Source of the DNA: an uncultured Lachnospiraceae bacterium
GTDB lineage: Bacteria > Bacillota > Clostridia > Lachnospirales > Lachnospiraceae
Assembly (NCBI GenBank): GCA_937915975.1
Contig: CALGGL010000131.1
Coordinates: 1 to 5,137, forward strand
Direction of reading: 5' to 3'
DNA: 5,137 bases
Below, in pieces: positions 5,104-5,137 of the stretch; position 1 is the stretch's first letter, and the number at the start of each line of letters is the position of its first letter. The notes beneath the pieces are model-generated. The model worked only from the letters and a program-made list of their open reading frames with translations, had not been told where the DNA came from and searched no databases. The translations under genes were made by a program, and so were the position numbers.

Positions 5104-5137
5104 GTGTGAATTAACACATTTTTGAATACATTTGCAT

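Overview
The window looks like chromosomal DNA from a low-GC Gram-positive anaerobe, most likely a Lachnospiraceae-type Clostridia (Butyrivibrio, Roseburia or a relative). The evidence is AT-rich sequence, strong AGGAG-type ribosome binding sites, a YdiF-like ABC-F protein, an Rpn-type nuclease of the form common in that family, a transmembrane-anchored ApbE, and intergenic hairpins with a GAGCGTAGCGAG-like loop. The taxon is inferred from protein and repeat style, not from a marker gene.

Layout. Positions 1-65 hold an imperfect hairpin, probably a bidirectional terminator. Positions 181-2178 (minus) encode a complete two-domain ABC-F translation factor with an extended -10 promoter at 2219-2247. 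The 323-bp divergent intergenic region (2179-2501) carries that promoter and the weaker control region of the plus-strand gene, including a perfect palindrome at 2402-2415. Positions 2502-3425 (plus) encode a 307-aa Rpn/YhgA-like PD-(D/E)XK nuclease closed by a near-ideal intrinsic terminator (3431-3467). Positions 3550-3780 encode a 76-aa acidic/basic helical protein of unknown function. An 87-nt hairpin (3796-3882) separates it from apbE (3910-4995), a membrane-anchored FAD:protein FMN transferase. The window ends with a hairpin and a stretch with no recognised gene.

The genes do not form one pathway. The ABC-F protein acts at the ribosome, the Rpn protein is a nuclease of a family linked to recombination and phage defence, and ApbE flavinylates proteins outside the membrane. 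No ApbE substrate is encoded here.

The most interesting signal lies inside the rpn gene. An in-frame ATG at 3201 follows GAGGTGAT (3189-3196), eight contiguous bases complementary to the anti-Shine-Dalgarno end of 16S rRNA, at good spacing. It would yield a separate 74-aa C-terminal protein. This matches the gene-within-a-gene arrangement reported for E. coli Rpn proteins, where a short internal product (RpnS) inhibits the full-length toxic nuclease (RpnL). Other second-look items are two related palindromic elements, operator-like and leader structures before rpn, and a possible small RNA at the right edge.
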